From positions 62,001 to 126,000 of the forward strand of contig NZ_BAVQ01000083.1 of NCBI RefSeq assembly GCF_000524475.1: a stretch of DNA of 64,000 bases, given 5' to 3'. The translations under genes were made by a program, and so were the position numbers. Shown here piece after piece: positions 50,551-61,502 of the stretch; position 1 is the stretch's first letter, and each line of letters opens with the position of its first letter. Source of the DNA: Tomitella biformata AHU 1821. Lineage in GTDB: Bacteria > Actinomycetota > Actinomycetes > Mycobacteriales > Mycobacteriaceae. Under the pieces are notes generated by a model. The model had not been told where the DNA came from, did no database searches, and saw nothing but the letters and a program-made list of their open reading frames with translations.

Positions 50551-52035
50551 ATGAGTATTCCCGCCGATACCGGTGTCCGTGTCCGCTTCTGCCCGTCCCC
50601 GACGGGCACCCCCCACGTGGGCTTGATCCGCACCGCGCTGTTCAATTGGGCCTTCGCCCGCCACCTCGGCGGCAAAATGGTCTTCCGCATCGAGGACACC
50701 GACGCCGCCCGCGACTCCGAGGAGTCCTACCAGGCAATCATCGACGGCATGACGTGGCTGGGTCTGACGTGGGACGAGGGCCCCGACATCGGCGGCCCGC
50801 ACGCGCCGTACCGCCAGTCGCAGCGCCGCGACATGCACATCGACGTCGTCAAGCGCCTCGTCGAGGCGGGGGAGGCCTATGAGTCCTTCTCCACCGCCGA
50901 GGAGGTCGAGACGCGGCATAAGGCGGCCGGGCGCGACCCGAAACTGGGGTACGACAACTTCGACCGCGACCTCACCGACGAGCAGCGCGCGGCGTTCCTG
51001 GCCGAGGGCCGCAACGCCGTCGTGCGCCTGCGGATGCCGGCCACCGACCTGACGTGGACCGACCTCGTGCGCGGCGACGTCACGTTCCCCGCCGGCAGCG
51101 TCCCGGACTTCGCACTCACCCGCGGCAACGGCGTCCCGCTGTACACCCTGGTCAACCCCGTGGACGACGCGATGATGCAGATCACGCATGTGCTGCGCGG
51201 CGAGGACCTGCTCTCCTCCACCCCCCGCCAGCTCGCGCTCTACGCGGCGCTGCAGCGGATCGGCGTCGCCGAGCGCACGCCGGAGTTCGGCCACCTGCCG
51301 TTCGTGATGGGCAACGGCAACAAGAAGCTGTCCAAGCGCGACCCCGAGTCCAGCCTGTTCCACCACCGCGACCGCGGTTTCATCCCTGAGGGCCTGCTGA
51401 ACTACCTGGCGCTGCTGGGCTGGGGCATTGCCGAGGACCGCGACGTGTTCTCGATGGCCGAGATGGTGGAGAAGTTCGAGATCTCCAACGTCAACGCGAA
51501 CCCCGCGCGCTTCGACCAGAAGAAGGCCGACGCGATCAACGCCGAGCACATCCGCCTGCTCGAGCCCGCCGACTTCGCAGCGCGGCTCAAGGCGTTCCTC
51601 GTGGGCCAGGGACATCCCGTCGCCGACGTCGACGCGGAGCTGTGGGCGACGGCTGCCGAGCTCGTGCAGACGCGCATCGTGGTGCTCGACGACGCGTGGG
51701 GGCTGCTGAAGTTCCTCTTCGTGGCCGAGGCCGAGTTCGCCATCGACGAGGCCTCCGCGAAGAAGAACCTCACCGCGGACTCCGGGCCCGCGCTCGACGC
51801 CACCGTCGCGGCGCTCACCGCGCTGGAGGACTGGCGCACCGAGCCCATCGAGGAGGCGCTCAAGGCGGCGCTGATCGAGGGCCTCGAGCTGAAGCCGCGC
51901 AAGGCCTTCGCGCCCGTGCGGGTGGCGCTGAGCGGCTCGCACATCAGCCCGCCGCTGTTCGAGTCCATCGAGCTGCTGGGCCGCGAGCGCACGTTGGCCC
52001 GGCTGGCCGCGGCCAAGCAGGGCCTGCCGGAGTGA
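50551..52035 (+). CDS. gltX: glutamyl-tRNA synthetase
   Basis: The 494-residue class I synthetase has the HIGH-type motif [19 protein letters not shown] and the KMSKS-type motif NKKLSKRD, with a helical anticodon domain at the end. With gatCAB in the same window and no glutaminyl-tRNA synthetase seen, it is probably non-discriminating and also charges tRNA-Gln with glutamate. TAACCT at 50538-50543 ends seven bases before the ATG, so a leaderless start is likely. It is followed by a terminator and the two cognate tRNA genes. Confidence 0.96.
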   Translation: MSIPADTGVRVRFCPSPTGTPHVGLIRTALFNWAFARHLGGKMVFRIEDTDAARDSEESYQAIIDGMTWLGLTWDEGPDIGGPHAPYRQSQRRDMHIDVVKRLVEAGEAYESFSTAEEVETRHKAAGRDPKLGYDNFDRDLTDEQRAAFLAEGRNAVVRLRMPATDLTWTDLVRGDVTFPAGSVPDFALTRGNGVPLYTLVNPVDDAMMQITHVLRGEDLLSSTPRQLALYAALQRIGVAERTPEFGHLPFVMGNGNKKLSKRDPESSLFHHRDRGFIPEGLLNYLALLGWGIAEDRDVFSMAEMVEKFEISNVNANPARFDQKKADAINAEHIRLLEPADFAARLKAFLVGQGHPVADVDAELWATAAELVQTRIVVLDDAWGLLKFLFVAEAEFAIDEASAKKNLTADSGPALDATVAALTALEDWRTEPIEEALKAALIEGLELKPRKAFAPVRVALSGSHISPPLFESIELLGRERTLARLAAAKQGLPE

Positions 52036-52048
52036 TTCAACGCCCGAC

Positions 52049-52093
52049 CGTGCTGGTCGGGGCCTAAGAAAATGGCTCTGACCAGCACGTTTT
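52049..52093 (+). terminator. terminator after gltX
   Basis: CGTGCTGGTC (52049-52058) pairs with GACCAGCACG (52080-52089), followed directly by TTTT. The loop is about 21 bases. Confidence 0.75.
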
Positions 52094-52182
52094 GGGAATA
52101 CGAACATGTGTTGATATTGTTCTTCTCGGCAGCAAGGGAAGCCGCAAGGAACTCCGGTTCCGGGCGAGAGACCTCAAGCCAA

Positions 52183-52254
52183 TGGGGTATGGTGTAATCG
52201 GCAACACTACGGTTTCTGGTACCGTCATTCTAGGTTCGAGTCCTGGTACCCCAG
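52183..52254 (+). tRNA. tRNA-Gln (anticodon CTG)
   Basis: The 72-base cloverleaf has acceptor arms TGGGGTA/TACCCCA, D-arm GGTGTAATCGGCAACAC, anticodon stem ACGGT/ACCGT with loop TTCTGGT (anticodon CTG) and T-arm GGTTCGAGTCC. The discriminator is G and CCA is not encoded. It is one of the two substrates expected for the neighbouring GltX. Confidence 0.96.
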
Positions 52255-52375
52255 CTAGAGCAAGTCAGCTTATCGATTTGGCCGACAAGCTCAGGCCAGT
52301 TATGCTGGCCGAGTTCACAAACGTGGTTCGGCTGAAACGTCGATCATTAATGTGTCGCAAGAGTAAGAAAAACAT

Positions 52376-52448
52376 GGCCCCGTCGTCCAGTGGCCTAGGA
52401 CGCTGCCCTCTCAAGGCGGAAACGCGGGTTCGAATCCCGTCGGGGCTA
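52376..52448 (+). tRNA. tRNA-Glu (anticodon CTC)
   Basis: The 73-base cloverleaf has acceptor arms GGCCCCG/CGGGGCT, D-arm CCAGTGGCCTAGG, anticodon loop CTCTCAA (anticodon CTC) and T-arm GGGTTCGAATCCC. The discriminator is A and CCA is not encoded. It lies about 120 bases after tRNA-Gln. Confidence 0.96.
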
Positions 52449-52452
52449 CAAA

Positions 52453-52495
52453 AACTCAGGGTCACCTCCACAAGGAGGTGACCCTGAGTTCTTTC
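52453..52495. terminator. bidirectional terminator after tRNA-Glu
   Basis: Perfect 17-bp arms lie at 52453-52469 and 52474-52490 with the loop ACAA. CTTTC follows on the plus strand, and AAAA precedes it (T-tract on the minus strand). It can end both the tRNA transcript and the convergent IclR gene. Confidence 0.88.
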
Positions 52496-52505
52496 ATGTC
52501 CCGGG

Positions 52506-53207
52506 CTAGAGCCGCTTCTCGATGGCGGCAGCGGCGCTTATGAGGTCCGCCGCCCAGTGTGGGCCCGGCTTGCGGCCGATCCGATCGGCAGGGCCGGAAA
52601 CTGAGATTGCGGCCACCACAGCACCTCGGGCGTCGCGGATGGGCGCCGCGACACTGGCCACCCCGGCCTCGCGCTCCGCGTTGGACTGCGCCCAGCCCCG
52701 CCTGCGGACCTCGGCCAGCGAGTGGTCGGCGAACCGGGCGCCGATGAGCAGGTCCTGCCGCACCGACGCGGGGGACCAGGCGGCGAGGATCTTCGCCCCC
52801 GAGCCGGCGGTCATCGGGAGCCGGCTGCCGACGGGGACCGTGTCCCGCAGCCCGGTGGTCGGCTCGGCGCTGGCGATGCACACCCGCTCCGCACCCTCCC
52901 GGCGATAGAGCTGGATGGACTCGCCAGTCCGGTCTCGCAGTTGTGGCAGCACGTGGGCGGACGCCTCGATCAGCGGATCCTCGACGGTGGCGGCAAGCTC
53001 GCCCAGGTGGGGGCCGGGCCGCCACAGGCCATCGGCGTCGCGGCTGAGCATGCGGTGCACCTCGAGGCCGACGGCGAGGCGATGGGCGGTGGCCCTCGGC
53101 AGGCCGGTCCGCGCGCAGAGGTCGACGAGGTTGCACGGGCGCTCGGCGACGGCCCGCATGACGTCCATCGCTTTGTCTAGTACTCCGATACCGCTATGCT
53201 GTCTCAC
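52506..53207 (-). CDS. IclR-family regulator, LtbR-like
   Basis: The 233-residue protein has an N-terminal winged helix (LDKAMDVMRAVAERPCNLVDLCARTGLPRATAHRLA) and a C-terminal IclR effector domain (SGAKILAAWSP, GVASVAAPIRD). It is divergent from leuC, as are LtbR of Corynebacterium glutamicum and Rv2989, which control leucine (and tryptophan) synthesis genes. Repression of leuCD is inferred. The GTG start has no Shine-Dalgarno sequence, but TAGTAT lies six bases upstream on the minus strand (53214-53219), so it is probably leaderless. Confidence 0.88.
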   Translation of the reverse strand: MRQHSGIGVLDKAMDVMRAVAERPCNLVDLCARTGLPRATAHRLAVGLEVHRMLSRDADGLWRPGPHLGELAATVEDPLIEASAHVLPQLRDRTGESIQLYRREGAERVCIASAEPTTGLRDTVPVGSRLPMTAGSGAKILAAWSPASVRQDLLIGARFADHSLAEVRRRGWAQSNAEREAGVASVAAPIRDARGAVVAAISVSGPADRIGRKPGPHWAADLISAAAAIEKRL

Positions 53208-53237
53208 AGGACGATACTATCCTCCCAGATCGTGAGA
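53202..53237. promoter_or_regulatory. inverted repeat between the IclR gene and leuC
   Basis: TCTCAC (53202-53207) and GTGAGA (53232-53237) are exact complements separated by 24 bases, spanning the regulator's start and its -10. This is a candidate site for autoregulation and leuCD control. Confidence 0.35.
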
Positions 53238-53367
53238 TTGCTACTTTCGGCCACAGTTGGCCCGCAGTGCAAACCTGTGGTGGGGGACGATGGAGTTAGT
53301 TCGATAGATTTCAGTGGCCGGGGCAGTTCAGTCCCCAGCCCGCAAACGCCGGAGGGATGGCAAAGCG

Positions 53368-54810
53368 ATGAGTGGTACCGACGGCTCGGGCACGACAGCG
53401 CGCACGCTCGCTGAGAAGGTCTGGGCGGATCATGTGGTGGTCGAGGGCGAGGGGACGGGCGGCGCCCGCCAGCCGGACCTGATCTACATCGACCTGCACC
53501 TCGTCCACGAGGTCACCAGCCCGCAGGCATTCGAAGGCCTGCGCCTCGCGGGTCGCAAGCTGCGCCGGCCGGACCTGACGATCGCCACCGAGGACCACAA
53601 CGTCCCGACGATCGACATCGACAAGCCGATCGCGGACCTCGTCTCGCGCACCCAGGTGGACACGCTGCGGCGCAACTGCGAGGAGTTCGGTGTGCGCCTG
53701 CACCCGATGGGCGACTTGGACCAGGGCATCGTGCACGTCGTCGGCCCGCAGCTGGGCCTGACGCAGCCGGGCATGACGGTGGTCTGCGGCGACAGCCACA
53801 CCTCCACCCACGGCGCGTTCGGCGCCTTGGCGATGGGCATCGGCACCTCCGAGGTGGAGCACGTGATGGCCACCCAGACCCTCTCGCTGCAGCCGTTCAA
53901 GACGATGGCCGTCACGGTGGACGGCATCCTGCCGGCCGACGTGACCTCCAAGGACCTGATCCTTGCCGTGATCGCGAAGATTGGCACCGGCGGGGGACAG
54001 GGCCACGTGATCGAGTACCGCGGCGAGGCCATCCGCAACATGTCGATGGAATCCCGGATGACTATCTGCAACATGTCGATTGAGGCCGGGGCCCGTGCCG
54101 GGATGATCGCGCCCGACGAGATCACGTATGAGTTCATCAAGGGGCGCCCGCACGCGCCGAAGGGCGCCGACTGGGACGCCGCCGTCGTCGCTTGGGAGCA
54201 GCTGGCCACCGACGAGGGCGCGACCTTCGACAAGGAGGTCCACATCGACGGCTCGAAGCTGGCGCCGTTCGTCACGTGGGGCACCAACCCGGGCCAGGGC
54301 CTGCCGCTGAGCGCGAACGTGCCGGACCCCGCCGAGATCGTGGACGCGGAGGAGGCGGAGTCGGCGGCGAATGCGCTTCGCTACATGGGCTTGCAGGCGG
54401 GCACCCCCCTGCGGGACATCGCGATTGACACCGTCTTCGTCGGCTCCTGCACCAACGGCCGCATCGAGGACCTGCGCGCCGTCGCGGAAATCCTGCGCGG
54501 CCGCAAGGTGGCGGACAGCGTCCGGATGCTCGTGGTGCCCGGCTCCATGCGCGTGCGCGCGCAGGCCGAGGAAGAGGGCCTGGGCGACGTTTTCGTGGCG
54601 GCCGGCGCGGAATGGCGCCAGGCCGGTTGCTCGATGTGCCTGGGGATGAACCCCGACCAGCTCAAGGCCGGTGAGCGCTCGGCGTCCACTTCCAACCGCA
54701 ACTTCGAGGGCCGACAGGGCAAGGGCGGACGCACGCACCTGGTCTCGCCCGCAGTGGCCGCCGCCACCGCAGTCCGGGGCACCCTCGCCGCCCCCGGCGA
54801 TCTGGCCTGA
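53368..54810 (+). CDS. leuC: 3-isopropylmalate dehydratase large subunit
   Basis: The 480-residue aconitase-family protein has [4Fe-4S] ligands in [13 protein letters not shown] and the paired Cys of [11 protein letters not shown], plus [28 protein letters not shown]. With LeuD it isomerises 2- to 3-isopropylmalate. The ATG at 53368 starts the conserved protein; upstream codons from 53314 read through the leader. leuD follows 36 bases later. Confidence 0.96.
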   Translation: MSGTDGSGTTARTLAEKVWADHVVVEGEGTGGARQPDLIYIDLHLVHEVTSPQAFEGLRLAGRKLRRPDLTIATEDHNVPTIDIDKPIADLVSRTQVDTLRRNCEEFGVRLHPMGDLDQGIVHVVGPQLGLTQPGMTVVCGDSHTSTHGAFGALAMGIGTSEVEHVMATQTLSLQPFKTMAVTVDGILPADVTSKDLILAVIAKIGTGGGQGHVIEYRGEAIRNMSMESRMTICNMSIEAGARAGMIAPDEITYEFIKGRPHAPKGADWDAAVVAWEQLATDEGATFDKEVHIDGSKLAPFVTWGTNPGQGLPLSANVPDPAEIVDAEEAESAANALRYMGLQAGTPLRDIAIDTVFVGSCTNGRIEDLRAVAEILRGRKVADSVRMLVVPGSMRVRAQAEEEGLGDVFVAAGAEWRQAGCSMCLGMNPDQLKAGERSASTSNRNFEGRQGKGGRTHLVSPAVAAATAVRGTLAAPGDLA

Positions 54811-54846
54811 CCCAACCCCACTCTCGCAGACAGGAACTCAGCTGAC

Positions 54847-55452
54847 ATGGAAGCCTTCACCACCCACTCCGGCATTGGCGTGCCGATGCGCCGATCCAAC
54901 GTCGACACCGACCAGATCATCCCCGCCGTCTACTTGAAGCGGGTGACCCGCACCGGATTCGAGGACGCGCTCTTCGCGGCCTGGCGCGGCGAGCCGGAGT
55001 TCATCCTCAATATTCCGCCCTTCGACAAGGGGACCGTGCTGGTCGCCGGGCCTGACTTCGGCACCGGGTCCTCCCGCGAGCACGCGGTCTGGGCGTTGTC
55101 GGATTACGGCTTCCGCGTGGTGATCTCGTCCCGCTTCGCCGACATCTTCCGCGGCAACGCGGGCAAGGCGGGGCTGCTGGCCGCGACGGTCGAGCAGTCC
55201 GACGTCGAACTGCTGTGGAAGGTACTGGAACAGCAGCCCGGACTTGAGGTTTCGGTCAACCTGGCAGACAAGACCGTGCATGCCGGCAGCGTCACCGTGC
55301 CGTTCGCCATCGACGACTACACGCGGTGGCGACTGCTCGAGGGACTGGACGATATTGGGCTGACCATGAGGGTCGAATCTGACATCACGGAATTCGAAAA
55401 GACAAGGCCTGTATGGAAGCCCGCGACTCTGCCCGCGCAGACTGAAGCGTAG
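54847..55452 (+). CDS. leuD: 3-isopropylmalate dehydratase small subunit
   Basis: The 201-residue swivel-domain protein opens [31 protein letters not shown] and has the signature [16 protein letters not shown]. It completes the LeuCD enzyme. It ends the leuCD operon, with hupB next on the same strand after a 134-base gap. Confidence 0.96.
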   Translation: MEAFTTHSGIGVPMRRSNVDTDQIIPAVYLKRVTRTGFEDALFAAWRGEPEFILNIPPFDKGTVLVAGPDFGTGSSREHAVWALSDYGFRVVISSRFADIFRGNAGKAGLLAATVEQSDVELLWKVLEQQPGLEVSVNLADKTVHAGSVTVPFAIDDYTRWRLLEGLDDIGLTMRVESDITEFEKTRPVWKPATLPAQTEA

Positions 55453-55586
55453 ATAAGCCTCCTAAGACCCTCCACTGCGTTACAATTTTGAATTGGAATT
55501 GGCGCGGCACGTCGACGCCTACCCAATACCGGTTTAACGTGACTGTCAGCCGGTCCGCAATGGGCCACCGTTTCGGAGGTAATTCC

Positions 55587-56414
55587 ATGAATAAGGCAGA
55601 GCTCATTGAGCGCCTGACTGAGCGGTTGGGCACCGACCGGAAGACCGCGACCGCCGCTGTCGAGGGCTTTGTGGACCTAGTGGTCCGCGCCGTCCACAAA
55701 GGCGAGAGCGTCACGATCACCGGCTTCGGGGTTTTCGAGAAGCGAAAGCGCGCGCCGCGAGTGGCGCGCAACCCTCGCACCGGTGAGACGGTGAAGGTCA
55801 AAGCCACCAAGGTGCCCGCGTTCAGGCCGGGCGCGCAGTTCAAGGCGATCGTCGCCGGGCAGCAGAAGCTCAGCGCCACTGGGGTCGCGGTGAAGCGGGG
55901 CTCGGGCGCGCCTGCGGTTCCGGTGGCGGCGAAGAAGACTGCGGCGAAGAAGGCCCCCGCCAAGAAGGTGGCGGGCGCCGCGAAGCCCGCCGCGGTCAAG
56001 GCGACGGCTGCGGTGAAGAAGACCTCCGCCGCAAAGAAGGTGGCGGCGAAGAAGACGGTGCCGGCCGCGAAGGTCGCTGACCCGAAGCCCGCGACCGTCA
56101 AGGCCGTGCCGGCCGCTAAGAAGGCCGGCACCGCTAAGAAGGCTGCGGCGCCGAAGAAGGCTGCGGTGGCCAAGAAGGCCCCGGCGGCCAAGGCTCCGGC
56201 GGTCAAGACTCTGGTGGCGAAGGCCGCACCGGCGAAGAAGGCCCCGGCCAAGAAGACGGTCGCTGCCAAGCCTGCGGCAGCCAAGGCCCCGGCCAAGAAG
56301 GCCCCGGCCAAGCAGGCCGCGGTGGCCAAGCCAGCGGCTGCCAAGGCCGCGCCCGCGAAGAAGGCCCCGGCGAAGAAGGCTCCGGCCAAGAAGGCGGCGC
56401 AGAAGAAGGCGTAG
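55587..56414 (+). CDS. hupB: HU-family nucleoid protein with long Lys/Ala/Pro tail (HupB-type)
   Basis: Residues 1-90 form an HU domain ([29 protein letters not shown], the [18 protein letters not shown] arm region). From about 105 to 275 runs a low-complexity tail of [12 protein letters not shown] units resembling eukaryotic H1 and mycobacterial HupB. It binds and compacts DNA. M. tuberculosis HupB has 214 residues, so this tail is about 60 longer. GGAGG precedes the ATG at 55587. Strong hairpins follow. Confidence 0.96.
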   Translation: MNKAELIERLTERLGTDRKTATAAVEGFVDLVVRAVHKGESVTITGFGVFEKRKRAPRVARNPRTGETVKVKATKVPAFRPGAQFKAIVAGQQKLSATGVAVKRGSGAPAVPVAAKKTAAKKAPAKKVAGAAKPAAVKATAAVKKTSAAKKVAAKKTVPAAKVADPKPATVKAVPAAKKAGTAKKAAAPKKAAVAKKAPAAKAPAVKTLVAKAAPAKKAPAKKTVAAKPAAAKAPAKKAPAKQAAVAKPAAAKAAPAKKAPAKKAPAKKAAQKKA

Positions 56415-56421
56415 TAGTCCC

Positions 56422-56488
56422 CACGCCGAAGGGCGTGTAAGACAGTCGGTGGCGGCGAACCTCGGTTCGCCGCCACCGACTGCTATCT
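56422..56488. terminator. double hairpin terminator after hupB
   Basis: A small stem CACGCC-GAAG-GGCGTG (56422-56437) precedes a perfect 18-bp stem, 56443-56460 with 56465-56482, loop CTCG, followed by CTATCT. It also faces the convergent mutT1. Confidence 0.88.
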
Positions 56489-56516
56489 AGCCGCCCACAT
56501 CCTGTTGGCAATCAGC

Positions 56517-57425
56517 TCAGATCGTCGGCGGCGCCACCTGATCCGCGGCGATCAGCGTGCCCCCGCGCAGCGTCAGCACCCAGGTGCTGGCCTTCCTCGT
56601 GCTCACTGCGGCCAATGCGACGCCGTCGCGCTTAGCCCACCACCCCAGCAGATCGGGGATCACCCCGGACTGACTGCAGATGGCGGCGGTGCGGGACTTC
56701 GCGGCAATGATGCGGATCCGCTTGCGCGCGTCCTTGGGCACCAGCGCGAAGGCCTCCTCGGAGAAGCTGGGCTCCAGCCGCACTCGGACGCCGAGGGCGG
56801 TCGCGGCGGGGATCACGGTCTGCACGCAGCGGGTCCGGTCCGCGGAGTAAATGGTGTCCACCCCGAAAGCCAGTGTCTGCGCCGTCAGGAGCTCCGCCTG
56901 CTCCCAGCCGCTGGCATCGAGCGGGCGCTCGGCGTCGGGGCCGTCGAACTTCCCGCGGGTGCCGGCGCTGGCGTGCCGCACGAGGAGCAGGGTTCGATCG
57001 CCTGGGGGCCGGGCCAGAAAGCGGGCCAGCACGGCGCGGTCGACGTCGTGGGAGAGCAGTTCGGTGGCCTTGTCAAAGGGCAACCAGCGCAACTCATCCA
57101 CCTCGTTGTTGGGGGTGAACTCGCCGTCGACCGCCTCGGCCGCCCAGTAGTCGACGCGCTTCTCTCGGCGATCGGCTACCGGATAGGTCACGGATTGGAG
57201 GTACCTGCCGAGGACCGCGTGGAATCCCGTCTCCTCCAAGATCTCTCGGACCGCGGCCGTCGGCAGTGTCTCGCCGGGGTCCAACTTGCCCTTGGGCAGG
57301 GACCAGTCGTCGTACTTGGGCCGGTGGATCACCGCGTACTCCACGGTTCCCGGTAGATTCGCGGCCGCGCGCCAAAGTACGCCACCGGCCGCGAGCACAA
57401 GGGTGGGCGGCGACGTCGAAGTCAT
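56517..57425 (-). CDS. mutT1: MutT1-type two-domain Nudix/histidine-phosphatase hydrolase
   Basis: The 302-residue protein has an N-terminal Nudix domain with the box G46-x5-E-x7-REILEETGF (46-68). A C-terminal histidine-phosphatase domain starts [10 protein letters not shown] near 150. In mycobacteria MutT1 hydrolyses 8-oxo-dGTP, 8-oxo-GTP and diadenosine polyphosphates. It is translationally coupled to ppk by an ATGA overlap, as in M. tuberculosis. The ATG at 57425 begins the Nudix fold; the upstream frame runs through ppk. Confidence 0.94.
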   Translation of the reverse strand: MTSTSPPTLVLAAGGVLWRAAANLPGTVEYAVIHRPKYDDWSLPKGKLDPGETLPTAAVREILEETGFHAVLGRYLQSVTYPVADRREKRVDYWAAEAVDGEFTPNNEVDELRWLPFDKATELLSHDVDRAVLARFLARPPGDRTLLLVRHASAGTRGKFDGPDAERPLDASGWEQAELLTAQTLAFGVDTIYSADRTRCVQTVIPAATALGVRVRLEPSFSEEAFALVPKDARKRIRIIAAKSRTAAICSQSGVIPDLLGWWAKRDGVALAAVSTRKASTWVLTLRGGTLIAADQVAPPTI

Positions 57426-59599
57426 GAGTTGTACCGGTGTCGATGAGCTTTGATCAGGTCCTGGTGGTAGTCGCGGACCTGTTCCCCCGTGGCGGGGAAG
57501 GCGTTCCACTGGCCGTTGCCGTCGAGCACCCAGGAGCGGGTGCGCGCGTCCAATGCCATGGTGAACATCTCGTCCAGGATCGGCGTCAGGCTGGGGGACT
57601 TGACTTGTGCCATCACCTCGACCCGGCGGTCGAGGTTGCGGTGCATCATGTCGGCGCTGCCGATCCAATACTCGTCCGCCCCGACGAAGTGCAAGATCCG
57701 CGAATGCTCGAGGAAACGGCCGAGGATCGAGCGCACCCGGATGTTCTCACTCAGCCCCGGCACGCCCGGCTTGAGCCCGCAGATTCCGCGCACCACGATG
57801 TCGACCTCCACGCCGGCCCGTGAGGCCCGGTACAGCGCGTCGATGACCTCCTCGTCGACAAGGGCGTTGGCCTTCAACCGAATCCCCGCCGGCAGGCCCT
57901 CGCTGTGGCGGGTTGCCTCCGCCTCGATGCGCTCGATGATGCCGGAGCGGATCCCGTGCGGGGCCACCAGCAGATTGCGGTACTGCTTGACGCGGGAGTA
58001 GCCGGTGAGGGAGTTGAACAGGTCGGTCAGGTCCGCGCCGATGTCGGGATCTGCGGTGAAGATGCCGACGTCCTCATAGAGCCGGGCGGTCTTGGGATTG
58101 TAGTTGCCGGTTCCGATGTGGCAGTAGCGGCGGATGGTGGAGCCCTCGCGGCGCACCACCAGACACGTCTTGCAGTGCGTCTTGAGGCCCACCATGCCGT
58201 ACACGACGTGCACCCCGGCCTGCTCTAGCTTGCGGGCCCAGCTGATGTTCGCCTGCTCGTCGAAGCGCGCCTTGATCTCAACCAGCGCCACCACCTGCTT
58301 GCCGGCCTCCGCGGCGTCGATCAGGGCGTCGACGATGGGGGAGTCGCCGGAGGTGCGGTAGAGCGTCTGCTTGATCGCCAGCACATCCTTGTCCGCGGCT
58401 GCCTGCTCGATGAAGCGCTGGACGCTGGTGGAGAAGGAGTCGTAGGGGTGGTGCACCAGCACGTCAGCCTCGCGCAGCGCGGCGAACACCGATTTCGGCG
58501 TCTCCCGCTCGCCGAACGCCGGCGGGGTCAGCGGGACGTAGACGGCGTCCTTCAACTGGGGGCGGTCGACGCCGTACACCTGCCACAGCGCCGTCAGGTC
58601 GAGGAGGCCGGGGACCCGGATGACGTCGTCGGCGTGCACATCGAGCTCGCGCAGCAGCAGCTCCAGCATGTGCTCGGAGATGTTGTCGGCCACCTCGAGG
58701 CGGACGGGCGACCCGAAGCGGCGGCGCGCGAGCTCCCGCTCGAGGGCTTGCAACAGGTCCTCGTCGCGGTCCTCCTCGACCTCGAAATCGGCGTTGCGGG
58801 TGACGCGGAAGCAGTGGTGCTCAACAACTTCCATGCCGTGGAACAACACGTCGAGGTGTGCTGAGATCAAATCTTCCAGGGGCAGGAACCAGACGCTGCC
58901 CGCGGGTGCGTCGGGCCGAGGCACCTCGAGGAACCGGTCGACGTTGTCCGGGACCTTCACTCGCGCGAAATGCTCGCCGCCGGTGGCCAAGTCCCGCACG
59001 GTGACGGCGAGGTTCAGGCTCAGCCCGCTGATATATGGGAATGGGTGGGCGGGGTCCACGGCGAGCGGCGTGAGCACCGGGAACACCTGCTCGTGGAATA
59101 CCACCGACAGGCCCTTGCGTTCCGCTTTGGTGAGGTGCTTCCATGAGATGACATGCACGCCAGCGCTTTCCAGCTCCGGCAGTACCTGGTCAAGCAACAC
59201 CCGAGAGTGCTTGGTGGCCAGATCCTGGGTCTCTTTGCCGATGAGCACCAACTGCTCGCGGGGTGAGAGGCCGTCCGCGGAGCGCACGGAGAGGCCGGCC
59301 TCGGCGCGGCGCTTGAGGCCGGCTACGCGCACCATGTAAAACTCGTCGAGGTTGGAGGCGTAGATGGCGAGGAACTTCGCGCGCTCCAGGACAGGCAGCG
59401 AGGAGTCCGCGGAGAGCGCGAGCACCCGCGAGTTGAAGTCGAGCCAACTCAGCTCTCTGTTGAGGTATCGGTCGGGCGGGAGCGGGTCCGGCACGGGCTC
59501 CGGCTCGACGGTCGCCGCAGGTGGGGCCGTCAGCGGGGCCATCGGCGGCGGGACTCGGACCACGGCTACGGACACATTCTCAACTTCGTCGCTGCTCAC
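57422..59599 (-). CDS. ppk1: polyphosphate kinase 1
   Basis: The 725-residue protein has the N domain [32 protein letters not shown], and two phospholipase D-like catalytic domains. The autophosphorylated His near residue 496 is in [12 protein letters not shown], with [10 protein letters not shown] following. It makes polyphosphate reversibly from ATP. A Pro-rich segment precedes the conserved N-terminus, so a slightly later start is possible. It is upstream of and coupled to mutT1. Confidence 0.96.
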   Translation of the reverse strand: MSSDEVENVSVAVVRVPPPMAPLTAPPAATVEPEPVPDPLPPDRYLNRELSWLDFNSRVLALSADSSLPVLERAKFLAIYASNLDEFYMVRVAGLKRRAEAGLSVRSADGLSPREQLVLIGKETQDLATKHSRVLLDQVLPELESAGVHVISWKHLTKAERKGLSVVFHEQVFPVLTPLAVDPAHPFPYISGLSLNLAVTVRDLATGGEHFARVKVPDNVDRFLEVPRPDAPAGSVWFLPLEDLISAHLDVLFHGMEVVEHHCFRVTRNADFEVEEDRDEDLLQALERELARRRFGSPVRLEVADNISEHMLELLLRELDVHADDVIRVPGLLDLTALWQVYGVDRPQLKDAVYVPLTPPAFGERETPKSVFAALREADVLVHHPYDSFSTSVQRFIEQAAADKDVLAIKQTLYRTSGDSPIVDALIDAAEAGKQVVALVEIKARFDEQANISWARKLEQAGVHVVYGMVGLKTHCKTCLVVRREGSTIRRYCHIGTGNYNPKTARLYEDVGIFTADPDIGADLTDLFNSLTGYSRVKQYRNLLVAPHGIRSGIIERIEAEATRHSEGLPAGIRLKANALVDEEVIDALYRASRAGVEVDIVVRGICGLKPGVPGLSENIRVRSILGRFLEHSRILHFVGADEYWIGSADMMHRNLDRRVEVMAQVKSPSLTPILDEMFTMALDARTRSWVLDGNGQWNAFPATGEQVRDYHQDLIKAHRHRYNS

Positions 59600-59662
59600 G
59601 TGGACAATTATCCAGTATTGGGGACGTGGGCGCCTGCCAAATCCGGGCTAGTCACCAACAGT

Positions 59663-60352
59663 TCACGCAGTGTTCCAATCGCTGTCGTCCAACGCCGCCA
59701 AAAGTGCGGTGGTCGCGGGCCCCACCCCGAGTCGGTGCACGCGCCGCAGATCCCCCGGGGTGTCCACATCGCTGCGCAGGCCGGGCCAGTCGCCAACCAG
59801 GGGGACGGCGCCGCCGCGTTCGTGCTCGCGGGCAGACCACGGGCCGAATCGGGGGGTCAGCTCGGCGCGCGGTCCGGGGACGATGAGGGTGGTAGTGCCG
59901 ATCCCGGAGTAGTCGGCGACGAGGGCCCGGCGGCCGGCGGCCTGCGCGATTGCCGCGGTCAGCTCCTCTGGGCGCAGCGCGGGCAGATCTGCTTGCAGGA
60001 CCATGAGACTCGAGGGGGTGGAGTTCGCGCGCACCTGCCGGGCTGCGGCGTCGAGCGCGGCATTGAGGGGGCCGAGCGCGGGCGCCACGGCTGGCAGCGC
60101 CTCCTCGGCGAGGACCGCGACGCCACAGGCGTGGGCGCGCCGGGCAGCGGACTCGTCGGGCGTGACCACTGTGATGCTGCCGACGAGGGGACTTGCGGTG
60201 GCCGCGCGGAGGGTGTCCTCCAGCATCGCCAGCGCCAGCAGTTTGCGCTCGACGGCCTCCAACCGCGGGGCCAGCCGGGACTTCGCGCGTGCCAGGTGCT
60301 TCACGGGAATGAGCACGTGGACGCCGCTGTCCGCGCTAGCTCGGGTGCTCAT
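59663..60352 (-). CDS. fbiD: phosphoenolpyruvate guanylyltransferase (FbiD/CofC family)
   Basis: The 229-residue nucleotidyltransferase has VHVLIPVKHLARAKSRLAP near the N-terminus, LQADLPALRPEELTAA and the late GLRSDVDTPGDLRR motif. In mycobacteria FbiD (Rv2983) activates phosphoenolpyruvate with GTP for coenzyme F420 synthesis. Its presence implies that the organism makes F420. The ATG at 60352 is preferred over a TTG three codons upstream. It diverges from gpsA. Confidence 0.9.
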   Translation of the reverse strand: MSTRASADSGVHVLIPVKHLARAKSRLAPRLEAVERKLLALAMLEDTLRAATASPLVGSITVVTPDESAARRAHACGVAVLAEEALPAVAPALGPLNAALDAAARQVRANSTPSSLMVLQADLPALRPEELTAAIAQAAGRRALVADYSGIGTTTLIVPGPRAELTPRFGPWSAREHERGGAVPLVGDWPGLRSDVDTPGDLRRVHRLGVGPATTALLAALDDSDWNTA

Positions 60353-60479
60353 GAGGCTCAATCTTGCCAGGCCGGTGAATCGGGCCGCGCGGTGATCCGC
60401 GGATGGCGGCCCGCGCGGCTCGGGGAATGGGTACTGTTTCCCCCACAGTGCGGGGCGAATGCGAGGAGGAGCGGTCTAG

Positions 60480-61478
60480 ATGGTCAAGGCAGCGGTGATG
60501 GGGTCGGGCTCGTTCGGAACGGCGTTCGCCAAGGTGCTCAGCGACGCGGGCACGGACGTCGTGATGTGGGCGCGGCGCGCGGAGGTCGCGGAGTCGATCA
60601 ACAGCGTGCACCTGAACCCGTCCTATATGAAAGACGTGCTCCTGCCGGACAACCTCGTCGCGACCGCAGACCACCGCGAGGCGCTCGCCGGCGCGGACTT
60701 CGTGATCCTGGCAGTGCCCTCTCAGAGCCTGCGGGAGAACCTCGCGAAATGGTCGGCGGACATTCCCGCCGATGCGACGCTGGTCAGCCTGGCCAAGGGC
60801 ATCGAGACCGGCACGTTGATGCGCATGACCCAGGTCATCGCCGAGGTCACCGGCGCCAAGCCGGACCGGATCGCGGTGATCTCGGGGCCCAACCTCGCCC
60901 GGGAGATCGTCGAGCAGCAACCCACGGCCACCGTTGTCGCGTGCACCGACTCCGTGCGGGCCGTGGCCCTGCAGCGCGCCTGCTCCACCGGCTACTTCCG
61001 GCCGTACACCAACTCGGACGTCATCGGCTGCGAGATCGGCGGCGCCTGCAAGAACGTTATCGCGCTGTGCTGCGGCATGGCGGCCGGAATCGGCTTGGGG
61101 GAGAACAGTTCCGCGGCCATCATTACCCGTGGGCTGGCAGAGATGACGCGGTTGGGCGAGGCGCTCGGCGCGAACGCCAAGACCCTCGCGGGGCTGGCGG
61201 GCGTGGGTGACCTGGTGGCCACGTGCACCTCACCTCTGTCCCGCAACCGTTCGTTCGGGCTGCGCCTGGGTCAGGGCGATACTCTCGCGCAGGCCCAGGA
61301 AGCGGCGAACGGGCAGGTCGCGGAGGGCGTGAAGTCCTGCTCCTCGGTGCTGGAGTTGGCGGAGAGCTACGGGGTGGAGATGCCACTGACCAAGGCCGTG
61401 CACGAGATCTGCCACGAAGGCAAGAACGCGGGGGAAGCGCTTCGGGACCTACTGGGGCGGCGGGTCAAGCCGGAGTAG
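60480..61478 (+). CDS. gpsA: glycerol-3-phosphate dehydrogenase (NAD(P)+)
   Basis: The 332-residue protein has the nucleotide motif [14 protein letters not shown] (7-20), [17 protein letters not shown] and the catalytic-Lys block [19 protein letters not shown]. It makes glycerol 3-phosphate from dihydroxyacetone phosphate for phospholipid synthesis. GAGGAGG precedes the ATG. The neighbours fbiD and ddl match the mycobacterial gpdA2 locus. Confidence 0.95.
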   Translation: MVKAAVMGSGSFGTAFAKVLSDAGTDVVMWARRAEVAESINSVHLNPSYMKDVLLPDNLVATADHREALAGADFVILAVPSQSLRENLAKWSADIPADATLVSLAKGIETGTLMRMTQVIAEVTGAKPDRIAVISGPNLAREIVEQQPTATVVACTDSVRAVALQRACSTGYFRPYTNSDVIGCEIGGACKNVIALCCGMAAGIGLGENSSAAIITRGLAEMTRLGEALGANAKTLAGLAGVGDLVATCTSPLSRNRSFGLRLGQGDTLAQAQEAANGQVAEGVKSCSSVLELAESYGVEMPLTKAVHEICHEGKNAGEALRDLLGRRVKPE

Positions 61479-61502
61479 TCCTCGACAGGTACGGTCTTTG
61501 TC

